Shown here: piece by piece, positions 16,099 through 24,959 of the stretch | How positions within the stretch are numbered: position 1 is the first letter of the stretch | Layout: every line of letters begins with the position of its first letter | Source: JBAXTZ01 sp037129925 | GTDB taxonomy: Bacteria > Bacillota > Negativicutes > JBAXTZ01 | DNA: 64,000 bases | NCBI GenBank assembly: GCA_037129925.1 | Contig: JBAXTZ010000004.1 | Coordinates: forward strand, 1 to 64,000 | Direction: 5' to 3' | Translations under genes and position numbers: made by a program | Notes under the pieces: generated by a model | Databases searched by the model: none | What the model saw: the letters and a program-made list of their open reading frames with translations, nothing else | Told to the model about the DNA's origin: nothing

Positions 16099-17163
16099 TC
16101 AATCCGGTTCATATGAGCAAAATCCGGCGCCAAGACCGGTGCCTAGCACAACGACTGCGGTTTTTTTGTCTAAACCGCTGATTACCGACAATGCTGCCGC
16201 GGTGCAGTCGTGAACGAAACTTATCTCTACAGCAATGTTGCAGCGATTCTTAATTTCTTTGGTCAAATACGTTCGATAGTCAGCGCTGATAAAATTCAAC
16301 TTGGCATAACCGCCGCGCGTGGCAAAATGGCGGCCATCATAGTAATTGGCAATCGAGATAACCAAGCCGATTTTGTTCACACCAGCTAACCGCTCAGCGG
16401 CAGCAACCACCGTCGCACAGGCGATTTCGATTATCCGGTCATTCAATACTGCTGCAACTTCACGGTTGTTGCTGGCAGCATCATAGGCAACTTCATTGCC
16501 CAACTCACATTTACTCAAAGTTTCTAACTGCTCATTCTGCGCGAAAATAGCCCGCTTACAAGATGTGTGGCCAAAATCGAGAATGCAACCCGGCAACCCC
16601 ATACTGATAAGTCGATTCCCAGCGCCGACTAACGGCATATATTCGGCGCAGTTGGATAATTCCACCGCGATTTCCATTAGCCCGGTATCCAAAAAATGTC
16701 GGCGGATATAGCCAAAAACCGTTTCGCCGACCGCAGCTGCCAGCACGCCGCCGCCGATAACGATTCGTTCAATCGACTGCCACCACGCCCATTGCGCTGT
16801 GTCCCAATCCAACCGCGCCGCGTTCTTGTTGACATTCTGTTTAGTCAAAATTAACAATAAACAACCAATGTTCAGCGCAATTTCTTCGCAAATCAGTTCA
16901 GCCTTTTCGCGGACTTCGGGCTGCTCCGCAGCAAGTTGGCGGTGCAAATAACCAATTGCCGCGCCGCGTGCCGTATCTGCGGATAAACTAAAAGCCTCGC
17001 GTACCAGCCCCGCGATCGCAGCACTAGACAAAACCGCTTGGGCGGTATGTCCGGCGAGCTGCCGCGAATACGGAAACCCAGGGATCTCCACCATCGACAT
17101 TTTGTTTAGCGAGGCGCTGATATCTAAATAATTATCATTCATAAACGGATTATTCGAGTTCAT
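16099..17163 (-). CDS. ROK/ASKHA-like sugar kinase family protein
   Basis: 354 residues from the ATG at 17163 (GAGG upstream). The C-terminal two thirds show an actin-like ATPase fold: ILDFGHTSCKRAIF around residue 215 as a phosphate-1 loop and VVVLGTGLGAGF near the end as the ROK-type GTGxG loop, with HDCTAAALS between. The first 170 residues are helical and unusual for ROK kinases. The usual ROK zinc motif is absent. Substrate unknown. It is the last gene of an operon with an exonuclease, an SGNH esterase and an OPT transporter. Confidence 0.55.
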   Translation of the reverse strand: MNSNNPFMNDNYLDISASLNKMSMVEIPGFPYSRQLAGHTAQAVLSSAAIAGLVREAFSLSADTARGAAIGYLHRQLAAEQPEVREKAELICEEIALNIGCLLLILTKQNVNKNAARLDWDTAQWAWWQSIERIVIGGGVLAAAVGETVFGYIRRHFLDTGLMEIAVELSNCAEYMPLVGAGNRLISMGLPGCILDFGHTSCKRAIFAQNEQLETLSKCELGNEVAYDAASNNREVAAVLNDRIIEIACATVVAAAERLAGVNKIGLVISIANYYDGRHFATRGGYAKLNFISADYRTYLTKEIKNRCNIAVEISFVHDCTAAALSVISGLDKKTAVVVLGTGLGAGFCSYEPD

Positions 17164-17183
17164 AAACAACCTCATAAAATAGC

Positions 17184-17735
17184 CTAGAATTGTTTTCCTT
17201 TTAATAAGAGTTTTTGTGCCAGCTGGTGCAGACTGACCGCGTTTTTCTGTTGCAATGCCTGCAAAACAACCATCGCGCAGGCTCGGGCATCTTCGAGCGC
17301 GTCATGATGCTGAAAGTCAAATTCTATATGGCGGGCTACAGTGGATAATTTGTGGTTAACAAGATTTGGCCAGACTTTGCGAGCCATCGTACATGAACAG
17401 AAATATTCAAAATCGGCCTTATCAAGATTGTAAGTAGTCATCAGCGCTTTCAACACACTCATATCAAAAGTGGCATAATGCGCAATTACCGTCTGCCCAT
17501 CCAACCACGGGCGCAACTCCGCCCAATATTCAGCAAATGTCGGCATATTTCGCACATCCTGCGGCTTAATGCCATGAATCGCAATAGCTCGAGGACTGAA
17601 TTTCATAATGTACGGTCGAATAAGCTGATGCGCCGATGCCGTAACCTGACCGGCTTCGACACGCACCACTGCCACACTGCAAGCACTGTTCATATAATTG
17701 TTTGCTGTTTCAAAGTCGATTGCGACGAAATTCAT
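17184..17735 (-). CDS. DEDDh 3'-5' exonuclease (DnaQ-like)
   Basis: 183 residues. The Exo I motif AIDFETANN has Asp7 and Glu9; Exo II is VIAHYATFDMSVL near 83; Exo III is HHDALEDARA near 143. These complete a DEDDh active site that hydrolyses DNA or RNA from the 3' end with two metal ions. It is a stand-alone epsilon-like protein, not DNA polymerase III itself. Its stop overlaps nothing downstream, but its start overlaps the end of the SGNH gene (ATGA at 17732-17735). Confidence 0.85.
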   Translation of the reverse strand: MNFVAIDFETANNYMNSACSVAVVRVEAGQVTASAHQLIRPYIMKFSPRAIAIHGIKPQDVRNMPTFAEYWAELRPWLDGQTVIAHYATFDMSVLKALMTTYNLDKADFEYFCSCTMARKVWPNLVNHKLSTVARHIEFDFQHHDALEDARACAMVVLQALQQKNAVSLHQLAQKLLLKGKQF

Positions 17736-18844
17736 CTTATTCTATCCTGTCTGGCCGCTCTATCAAGTATCATCTCCAGATACGGCATTAACCTGTTTGC
17801 GAAAATTCTGAAACCGTAATCGGTTGGATGCACACAGTCGACCAACGCTGAATCGCTACCATAATCACAGAGGGCATAGCCGTCGACCAAATGGATGTTC
17901 TGGTCATGCAAGTTTCGGCGGCGGATATATTCTGCCACCATAATATCCCTTTTGTCTTCATAATACCGCGCCACTGTTTCCTGAAGGGTGATTTTACCGT
18001 GAAACGTCGGTGTGACATAAACAATTGGCGTAGCCGGATACTTTTCCCGTAAAATATCCGTAAATATTGGCAACGTTTGGTGTAATTGCTCGACATTAAC
18101 ATTGGCATTATAATCAAGCACAAACAATGCCGCGTCGATTTCGGCTGTTAGTTGCGCAACTTCCGGTTCACCCATGCCGTTGCCGGAAAACCCGAGATTG
18201 ATAACGTCACTATTCAACTCCCTGCCAATTATTGAAACATAATCCGTACCGGCGGTGCTGGCGCAACCGCCTTGAGTAATTGATGTACCGTAAAAAACAA
18301 TCGGCTTGGTCTGCTTGTCCTGGGGTGCAAACACCAGTGCATCTTCATCAATTCCGATAAGCAAACTAGTCAGTTCTTTGTAGAGCGGTAAATACAACCG
18401 GTAATCACGGCGCTCTTTGACCAATTCCTCAACCAGCGTCGATTGGTATTCGGGGCAGCCAAACTGCGGCATTGCCGTACCGCAAGGATGCCAACGGCCA
18501 AACGCGCCACGGTGATATAACGCCAATCCCCGGCAACCGCAGGGTGTCATGTTCGGCAAATCATAACCATCTATTGTTACTGCCTTGACGGCAATTTTCG
18601 TGCTGTCAGTGGAAAATTCCACATAAGCGCTGGCCGGCGCTTTGGCTAATTCCCAGACCGGCGGTCGGACGATGTTCTCCGCCCGGATTGGCAGCCGGTA
18701 CAGCGCGCCAATATTCTCCGTCAGCCAGTGTAGCCCTTTTATCCTAAATTCACTAGCACGGGCATCGCGCCACAGCACTCCGTCTTCAACGATTTTTGAC
18801 GCGGCAAAATTAGTATCCATATCTTCGATTCGCAATTTACTCAT
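17732..18844 (-). CDS. SGNH/GDSL hydrolase (acyl esterase)
   Basis: 370 residues. An N-terminal beta-rich SGNH_N-type domain (1-165) precedes the catalytic domain. The catalytic serine is in YGTSITQGG (block I, near 185), the glycine block is NLGFSGNGMGEPE, the asparagine block is LDYNANVN, and the Asp-His pair is in VDCVHPTDYG near 335. No signal peptide is visible, so it probably acts in the cytoplasm, removing acyl groups from a carbohydrate or related ligand. It overlaps the OPT transporter gene upstream by eight bases, so the ligand may arrive through that transporter. Confidence 0.85.
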   Translation of the reverse strand: MSKLRIEDMDTNFAASKIVEDGVLWRDARASEFRIKGLHWLTENIGALYRLPIRAENIVRPPVWELAKAPASAYVEFSTDSTKIAVKAVTIDGYDLPNMTPCGCRGLALYHRGAFGRWHPCGTAMPQFGCPEYQSTLVEELVKERRDYRLYLPLYKELTSLLIGIDEDALVFAPQDKQTKPIVFYGTSITQGGCASTAGTDYVSIIGRELNSDVINLGFSGNGMGEPEVAQLTAEIDAALFVLDYNANVNVEQLHQTLPIFTDILREKYPATPIVYVTPTFHGKITLQETVARYYEDKRDIMVAEYIRRRNLHDQNIHLVDGYALCDYGSDSALVDCVHPTDYGFRIFANRLMPYLEMILDRAARQDRIR

Positions 18845-20741
18845 TATTAACCTTTTTTCGCGTTGCCCGATAAATAAACCAACAGGTTACTGCCGCGATT
18901 AGCAGTGACGCGCAATCACCAACCAAGCCGCTCAAGCGTGGATCCATCGATTTCGGTACCAGTCCGAGTGCCACCAGTCCGGCAATAAGTACACCAGCCA
19001 GCCCCTCACCGGCGACCAACCCGGATGCAGCAAGCACCCCCGGATCAGCATCGTCACTAAGCGCCGATTTCGGATTGTTTTTTCGTCCGCGATCGATAAG
19101 CGCCCGCAAACAACCGCCGAGAAAAATCGACATATTCAAACTAATCGGCAAATATACGCCCACCGCAAATGCCAACCCGGAAATTCCGCAGAGCATGATC
19201 ATCGCTGAAATTCCGCTACCCATAAAAATCAAGTCCCAAGGCATCGTACCCGCAAGTACTCCCTCAACGATAGTTTTCATCAACGTCGCTTGTGGCGCAG
19301 GTAGTTCCTTGGTGCCAAAGGCGTAAGTGCTGCCGAGCAACATTACTGTCGCGGCAACCGACCAGCAGGCAAATGCTGCACCAATCAATTGACCAAACTG
19401 CTGCTTGGCCGGGGTGGCGCCGACCAGAAATCCGGTTTTCAAATCCTGAGAAATATCCCCGGCTTTAGATGCGGCAATTGCTACGATGGTTCCGGTCGTT
19501 AGTACCGCAATTTTCGCCGAAGCATCCGTCCAGCCAAACAGCAAGAATAATCCCGAAGTTCCCATGATTGTCGCAATCGCAATGCCGGATGTTGGCTGCG
19601 AAGAAACACCGACCAAACCAACGATTCGCGCGGCCACGGTGACAAACAAAAATCCGAAAATCGCCACGCCGCCGGCGCAAACCAGGCGCGCGCCAAAGTG
19701 CAAATCACCGGAGAAAATTCCCGGCACCAGCGCTGCTACGCAGACTACAAATAATATTCCGGCAATAATAAATGTCGGCGGCACGTCACGATCAGTGCGC
19801 TCAACAACCACCGGCGCGGAATTCCGTTCGCCGATGTGCTTGCCGATACCGCGACTGACGGCCATAAACGCCCGATACATTGTCGGAATACTGACAATTA
19901 CCGTTACGATACCGGCAAAAGCCACCGCCCCGGCACCAATATAGCGAATATATTTGCTCCAGATATCATCAGCGGTCATCGCGCTGATTAAATCCTTTGT
20001 AGACGGCAATAACGGCACAGTAAGATTCATGCCAAAATAATAAATCATCGGAATAATAACGACTGCCGACAGCAATGAACCGGCCAGCAAAATTCCCGAG
20101 TACCGATAACCGAGGATGTACCCGACTGCGATTAACGCCGGGGCAATCTCTAATGCCAATTGCGCGCGCGGCAAAAAACTCAAATCCAGCGAAATAACCG
20201 CCGGTGAAAGAAAGACTACCGACAATAGTATTTTAATAAACGCGCCCAAGCCCAATCCATAGAAAATCCACTTTCCGCCGCTCATTCCCGAAGCCGTCGC
20301 CCGCAGCACTTCGGCGCAGGCCGTACCCTCAGGATAGGGTAATTCAGCGGCCGAATCTACAATCAACAGCCGCCGAAGCGGAATCATTGCCGATATTCCA
20401 AGCACCCCACCGAGAAAGCACAGCGCCACAACTTGCCAATACGGCGGTACCACACCCCACATAAACAGCGCCGGAATGGTGAAAATCGTTCCGGTCGCGA
20501 GTGCCGTCGATGCCGAGGCAATCGTCTGGGAAATATTGGCCTCCAGTAACGGATTTTCGGCTTTCATCAATTTAAACAGCGCCACCGTCATTACCGCGGC
20601 CGGTATTGAAGCAGACACGGTCATACCGACCCGCAGTCCGAGATAGGCGTTGGCGCTACCGAATATCACTCCGAGCACGATACCGGTGATGACCGCTTTT
20701 AAGGTGAATTCTGCCACCCCTTTTTCAACAACTATTTTCAT
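18837..20741 (-). CDS. OPT family oligopeptide/metal-chelate transporter
   Basis: 634 residues with about 15 hydrophobic helices, the size of bacterial OPT transporters. Family segments include GSANAYLGLRVGMTVSASIP near residue 25, the PYPEGTACAEVLRA motif near 133 and ISQDLKTGFLVGATPAKQQ near 410. OPT proteins import oligopeptides or peptide-like metal chelates with protons. It is the first gene of a four-gene operon (SGNH, exonuclease, ROK-like). Start MKIVVEKGVAEFTLKA follows GGAGG. Confidence 0.9.
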   Translation of the reverse strand: MKIVVEKGVAEFTLKAVITGIVLGVIFGSANAYLGLRVGMTVSASIPAAVMTVALFKLMKAENPLLEANISQTIASASTALATGTIFTIPALFMWGVVPPYWQVVALCFLGGVLGISAMIPLRRLLIVDSAAELPYPEGTACAEVLRATASGMSGGKWIFYGLGLGAFIKILLSVVFLSPAVISLDLSFLPRAQLALEIAPALIAVGYILGYRYSGILLAGSLLSAVVIIPMIYYFGMNLTVPLLPSTKDLISAMTADDIWSKYIRYIGAGAVAFAGIVTVIVSIPTMYRAFMAVSRGIGKHIGERNSAPVVVERTDRDVPPTFIIAGILFVVCVAALVPGIFSGDLHFGARLVCAGGVAIFGFLFVTVAARIVGLVGVSSQPTSGIAIATIMGTSGLFLLFGWTDASAKIAVLTTGTIVAIAASKAGDISQDLKTGFLVGATPAKQQFGQLIGAAFACWSVAATVMLLGSTYAFGTKELPAPQATLMKTIVEGVLAGTMPWDLIFMGSGISAMIMLCGISGLAFAVGVYLPISLNMSIFLGGCLRALIDRGRKNNPKSALSDDADPGVLAASGLVAGEGLAGVLIAGLVALGLVPKSMDPRLSGLVGDCASLLIAAVTCWFIYRATRKKVNNE

Positions 20742-20842
20742 CAGCCCCTCCTAGTAGTTTATAACTATCATTCTATAGCTGAAACCGGCGCCGGTCAACG
20801 AAATATTCCCCTGACAAATATTATTTTCAACCATTGCAGGAG

Positions 20843-20872
20843 TTTACAAATATTGAGCGAATACCCTATAAA
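20843..20872 (+). promoter_or_regulatory. Promoter of the PTS EIIC gene
   Basis: TTTACA (20843-20848), an 18-bp spacer and TATAAA (20867-20872). It lies inside the upstream extension of the EIIC reading frame, supporting the ATG at 20900 as the true start. Confidence 0.5.
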
Positions 20873-20899
20873 ATAGCCAAATGTAAAGAAGGTCAATTC

Positions 20900-22159
20900 A
20901 TGTTAAAGAAAATATTCACTAATGAATTTGCGCTCGCACTGGAACAGTTATTTGCCAAGCAAATGTTGGCAGCTTCTGACAACCGGTACATGAAAGCCGT
21001 GCAAGCCGGGAGCGGAATGATGCTCTATGGCTTCTTCGCCGCGTCAGTCTTTAGTTTTGCGGCGTTGTTCCCGATAAATACTTGGCAACAACTTATCGCA
21101 CCGCTGAAAGCTCAACTGCTACTCGGAGCGCAGCTATTGATTGGCTTATCCAGCATCAGCGGCGCCTTCGGCGCCAGTTTCAACCTTGCCAAACATTATT
21201 GTGAACAGAACCGCAAATTAGCGCCAATGGCAACGGCAATATTCTCAACGCTGGCATTCATAATGACATTGCCGTGGCAGTTGCAAGGCTCGCTACTCGA
21301 AATTGACCTGATGACGCTTAGTGCAAATGGTTTTTTCAGCGCGTTAATCATTGGAATTATTAGCGTTGAATTATATCGATTTGTTCAAAAAGCTTTTGGC
21401 GAATTCAAAGCGCCAACTAATCTACCCGCCAAAGTTTTACAAACCTTTTTCAATCCGCTGAGTGGTTTGGCAGTGCTGGCATTCTGGTGGTTTGTCAAAT
21501 ATCTCGTATTTGCTAATTTCATGGATTTTACTTTTTCGATATTGCAACCGGTCGTTGACTTGTTTGCAACACCGTGGTTGGCAGGAACAATTTTTCTGCT
21601 CGACCGCTTTCTCTGGCAATTCGGCATTCATGGCTCAACACTTATCGGTGCATTGATGAGTCCACTGTGGGCGAAAATGAGCATCGACAACATCGCGTCG
21701 GTTTCCAGCGGCAGTCAGATTTTGCACATCTGCAGCAATGAATTTATCAACTATTATCCGCGTGTCAGCTTTTTGCCGGCAATCTTGGCGATGTACATTT
21801 TCGGCAAATCGCGACTGCGGACATTGGCAAAAGTTTCTTGGCCAAGCGCATTATTCAACGTCGCCGAACCGATAATGTTCGGACTGCCGTTAGTCATGAA
21901 TCCTTACTGTGTTTTACCCTGGTTGTTTGGCAGCCTGTTCTTATTTGTGCTAGATTATTTTGCCGTACTTTACAACTTTGCGCCTGCGCCGTTCCTGAAT
22001 GTTCCCTGGACAACCCCTCACATATTTATGGCTTATCTTGGCACCGCCGGAAGTTTTCGCGCCTTGCTATTATCGCTACTAAACAATATAATTATGTTTA
22101 TATTCTGGATTCCGGCAATTGTGTTATCAGTAAAACGGAATCAAAAGGAGCAGTTATGA
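20900..22159 (+). CDS. PTS EIIC permease, cellobiose/lactose type
   Basis: 419 residues from the ATG at 20900 (AAGAAGG upstream). About ten membrane helices. The segment NVAEPIMFGLPLVMNPYCVL near residue 325 contains the conserved EIIC substrate loop (NEPIxFGxPIxxNP) of the lactose/cellobiose branch, and FGIHGSTLIGALMSP is the HG(I)xG-like motif. It transports and, with EIIA and EIIB encoded elsewhere, phosphorylates a beta-glucoside or related sugar. No EIIA, EIIB or phospho-beta-glucosidase adjoins it, so it is an orphan component. Its stop overlaps the DUF805 start (ATGA). Confidence 0.85.
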   Translation: MLKKIFTNEFALALEQLFAKQMLAASDNRYMKAVQAGSGMMLYGFFAASVFSFAALFPINTWQQLIAPLKAQLLLGAQLLIGLSSISGAFGASFNLAKHYCEQNRKLAPMATAIFSTLAFIMTLPWQLQGSLLEIDLMTLSANGFFSALIIGIISVELYRFVQKAFGEFKAPTNLPAKVLQTFFNPLSGLAVLAFWWFVKYLVFANFMDFTFSILQPVVDLFATPWLAGTIFLLDRFLWQFGIHGSTLIGALMSPLWAKMSIDNIASVSSGSQILHICSNEFINYYPRVSFLPAILAMYIFGKSRLRTLAKVSWPSALFNVAEPIMFGLPLVMNPYCVLPWLFGSLFLFVLDYFAVLYNFAPAPFLNVPWTTPHIFMAYLGTAGSFRALLLSLLNNIIMFIFWIPAIVLSVKRNQKEQL

Positions 22160-22512
22160 ATTATTATCGTTTAGCCTATAAAAAGTATGCCACGTTTACC
22201 GGCCGCGCCACTCGTGCTGAGTATTGGTATTTCCAGTTGGTTAATGCATTAATTGTTTTGGTGTTGTCGATTTTGGATCAAGCCAGCGGTTCGGCTGTGA
22301 GTTCGACGGTGCTAGTAGTCTATTGGCTGGCAACGCTGTTGCCAAATCTAGGCGTAACCTTTCGACGATTGCACGACACCGGCCGCAGCGGGTGGTGGAT
22401 ATTTATCCACTGTATCCCTTTGGTTGGAGCGCTAATCATGCTCTATTTTTTAGTGCAAGACAGCTATCCGTCCGATAATCAATATGGTCAAAATCCAAAG
22501 TATAACTTGTAA
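22156..22512 (+). CDS. DUF805 small membrane protein
   Basis: 118 residues from the ATG at 22156 (AAAAGGAG upstream). FTGRATRAEYWYFQL near residue 15 and NLGVTFRRLHDTGRSGWWIF near 73 are the DUF805 signatures, with three to four membrane helices. The function of the family is unknown. It is translationally coupled to the EIIC gene. Confidence 0.88.
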   Translation: MNYYRLAYKKYATFTGRATRAEYWYFQLVNALIVLVLSILDQASGSAVSSTVLVVYWLATLLPNLGVTFRRLHDTGRSGWWIFIHCIPLVGALIMLYFLVQDSYPSDNQYGQNPKYNL

Positions 22513-22519
22513 TTTATTC

Positions 22520-22559
22520 AAAAAGCACTGTGATACGCGTGGCTATCACAGTGCTTTTT
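22520..22559. terminator. Bidirectional terminator
   Basis: AAAAAGCACTGTGAT (22520-22534) pairs with ATCACAGTGCTTTTT (22545-22559): 15 pairs with a ten-base loop, between convergent DUF805 and gpsA. Confidence 0.88.
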
Positions 22560-22580
22560 TGTTTCGATATCCGTTATCGG

Positions 22581-23573
22581 TTATTCGGTTTCGGCTTTCA
22601 TACCCCGTGCCATTAATTGTTGCAGCGCCGCAATCGGCTCGACCTGCTCGTAAATTACTTGATGTGCGGCAATTACAATTGGCATTTCCACGTTATAGCG
22701 CTCCGCCAACCGTTTTGCCGCGAGCGTCGTTTTAATCCCTTCGGCAATCATTTGCAGTTTTTCGTTAATCTCATCGACGCTAAATCCCTGCGCCAGCATT
22801 CGTCCGGCACTAAAATTTCGACTGTTGATGCTGGTGCAGGTGACTATCAAATCCCCCAACCCGGACAATCCGGAAAAAGTTTGTTTGTCCGCGCCTAATG
22901 CCGCGCCCATCCGAATCATTTCTGCCAAACCACGGGTGATAAAAGTCGCCCGCAGGTTATCTCCGAGCGCTAGCTGGCTGACAATTCCCGCACCGATTGC
23001 CATAACATTTTTTAACGCGCCGCCCAATTCGACGCCGACAATATCGGTCGAGGTATATACTCGAAAATTATCCGCTACCAGCAATTGCTGCACCTGTTCA
23101 CTGACAGACAGGACTTTTGCCGCGACTACCGCGGCCGCCGGCAACCCCGCAGCGATTTCTTTGGCGATATTTGGACCGGAAAGAATTGCCAGCGGATTGT
23201 CCGGCAAAACTGCGGCAATTACTTCAGACATTCGTTGTAGCGTATCCACCTCAATTCCCTTGATTGCCGAAACAATATTTGTAGCTGGCTGAACAAATTC
23301 TTTGATTTCTCGCAAAACCCCGCGTAAAGTATGTGAGGGTACGACCAAAAAAACTACGTCAGCGGCTGAAACAGCAGCGCCAATATCCATAGTGTATTCA
23401 ATGGCCGGGCAAAGCGCTTTGCCCGGCAAATAGCGCTCATTTACGCCGGATTGTTGAAGTGCTGCCAACTGCTCAGCCCGCCGCACCCAGAGTTTTACGG
23501 AAAAGCCATTCCGGGCAATGAGGTCGGCAATAGTCGTCCCCCAACTGCCGGCGCCAATAACTGTCACGTTCAT
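22581..23573 (-). CDS. gpsA: NAD(P)-dependent glycerol-3-phosphate dehydrogenase
   Basis: 330 residues. The N-terminal Rossmann motif VIGAGSWGTTIA (residues 5-16), SAIKGIEVDT near 102 with the conserved lysine, LSGPNIAKEIAAG near 135 and LGGALKNVMAIGAGI near 185 (catalytic Lys) match GpsA closely. It reduces dihydroxyacetone phosphate to sn-glycerol-3-phosphate for phospholipid synthesis. Monocistronic here, between a terminator and a divergent accessory cluster. Confidence 0.93.
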   Translation of the reverse strand: MNVTVIGAGSWGTTIADLIARNGFSVKLWVRRAEQLAALQQSGVNERYLPGKALCPAIEYTMDIGAAVSAADVVFLVVPSHTLRGVLREIKEFVQPATNIVSAIKGIEVDTLQRMSEVIAAVLPDNPLAILSGPNIAKEIAAGLPAAAVVAAKVLSVSEQVQQLLVADNFRVYTSTDIVGVELGGALKNVMAIGAGIVSQLALGDNLRATFITRGLAEMIRMGAALGADKQTFSGLSGLGDLIVTCTSINSRNFSAGRMLAQGFSVDEINEKLQMIAEGIKTTLAAKRLAERYNVEMPIVIAAHQVIYEQVEPIAALQQLMARGMKAETE

Positions 23574-23795
23574 AATTCACCTCGGAATATTTTATACATT
23601 TTTCTTAATTGGCTATCATGACGGTAGATGCCTGTGGATAATTATACCACGCTAATATGTGATACCGACTTTTTTTACTCACTCTTTTGTAGCGGCCAAC
23701 ATTTTCGCAATTGTATAAATTTTGCAGTCAGCTCAGCAGGTTTTAGCGCTTCGATGTCGAATTAATAATTCTGAAATATTTTTATGAGGTGTGCC

Positions 23796-24959
23796 GTGAA
23801 AAAATCAATCTTGTTTTCTATGCTTATACTTGTTACTTTATTTTTATCTGCCCCGGTATCGGCTGCCATGGATTATACTGCTATCATCGAACGTGAATCA
23901 CAATGGATTGCCAGCCTGCAACAACCATCCGGCGCCATCGTCATGACCCGCAACCGGACCGTAACCTGGAACAATAATGAATACTACAAAATCGACCCCT
24001 ACAACGCAAATTTGGCGGTCACCGGATTATTAACCAATCCATCGCCTGGTACAGTAGCTGTTGCCCGAAATTGGATAAACTGGTATCTGACACACTTAAA
24101 CACCAATGATTACAATAAATTAAACGGCACCATATATACTTATCTCGCTGACCCCAAAACCGGCGCGGAATATTCGACCAATACCTACGACGCTACCGAC
24201 TCTTATGCCGCGACTTTTCTATCGCTGTTGAAAGTTTATGCAAAAGTCAGCAGAGATACCCAATATTTAGCCGCCAACCGCGCCACCATCGAAAGCATCG
24301 CCGGCGCGATGTTGGCAACGATGCAATCCGATGGCATGACCTATGCCAAACCCGACAACCAAAAAAAATATCTTATGGATAATTGCGAGGTATTCTCAGG
24401 CTTAGCCGGAATTGCTTATCTCGAAAGTGAAGTGTTTAACGACAACAAAAAGGCCCGGGGTTACAACAACCAACGGGATGCCGTGCAGAAGGCAATCGAA
24501 ACAAGACTATGGAACAGCAATACGCAAAACTACGATCAAACAGCAGGAGTGCCTTCGAGCTGGCTGACTTTCTATCCGGATACCGTCAGTCAAATGTACC
24601 CGATCTGGAACGGTGTAATACCGGCAAACAGTCCGGTTGCAAAAAACCTTTACGGACAACTCTGTCTAAGTTTTCCCGGCTGGCCGTCGATTGACACCAC
24701 CGATAATTTTGCCTGCGCGATGGTCAGCTATAGCGCCGCAATGATCGGTGACCAAGTTAGTGTCGACATCTTTCTCGCGAACGTGCGCAACCGTTATATT
24801 GATCAAAATCACCCCTGGCCCTGGTACAACGCCGAAGCGGCTTTTGCAATCGGCGCCGCGGCAATGCACATCAGTCCGGCACCGCCTCCTGAAAACGAAG
24901 TTGTCCCGGCAGTTATGGTTGGTGCCGCCTTCCTGGCGTTCGGACCGCGGCGGTGGTGA
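23796..24959 (+). CDS. Secreted alpha/alpha-toroid (six-hairpin glycosidase-like) protein
   Basis: About 387 residues from GTG 23796, which has GAGGTG upstream and gives a clean signal peptide (VKKSILFSMLILVTLFLSAP then VSAAMDY); the ATG at 23784 would make a charged leader. The mature protein has repeated helix pairs with DPYNANLAVTGLL, YDATDSYAATFLSLL and DNCEVFSGLAGIAYL, a pattern of alpha/alpha-barrel glycoside hydrolases and lyases. Acidic residues in the DATDSY and DNCE segments could be catalytic, but no GH family can be assigned. The C-terminus ends with a hydrophobic stretch and PRRW. It is the first gene of a glycan-type cluster. Confidence 0.6.
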   Translation: MKKSILFSMLILVTLFLSAPVSAAMDYTAIIERESQWIASLQQPSGAIVMTRNRTVTWNNNEYYKIDPYNANLAVTGLLTNPSPGTVAVARNWINWYLTHLNTNDYNKLNGTIYTYLADPKTGAEYSTNTYDATDSYAATFLSLLKVYAKVSRDTQYLAANRATIESIAGAMLATMQSDGMTYAKPDNQKKYLMDNCEVFSGLAGIAYLESEVFNDNKKARGYNNQRDAVQKAIETRLWNSNTQNYDQTAGVPSSWLTFYPDTVSQMYPIWNGVIPANSPVAKNLYGQLCLSFPGWPSIDTTDNFACAMVSYSAAMIGDQVSVDIFLANVRNRYIDQNHPWPWYNAEAAFAIGAAAMHISPAPPPENEVVPAVMVGAAFLAFGPRRW

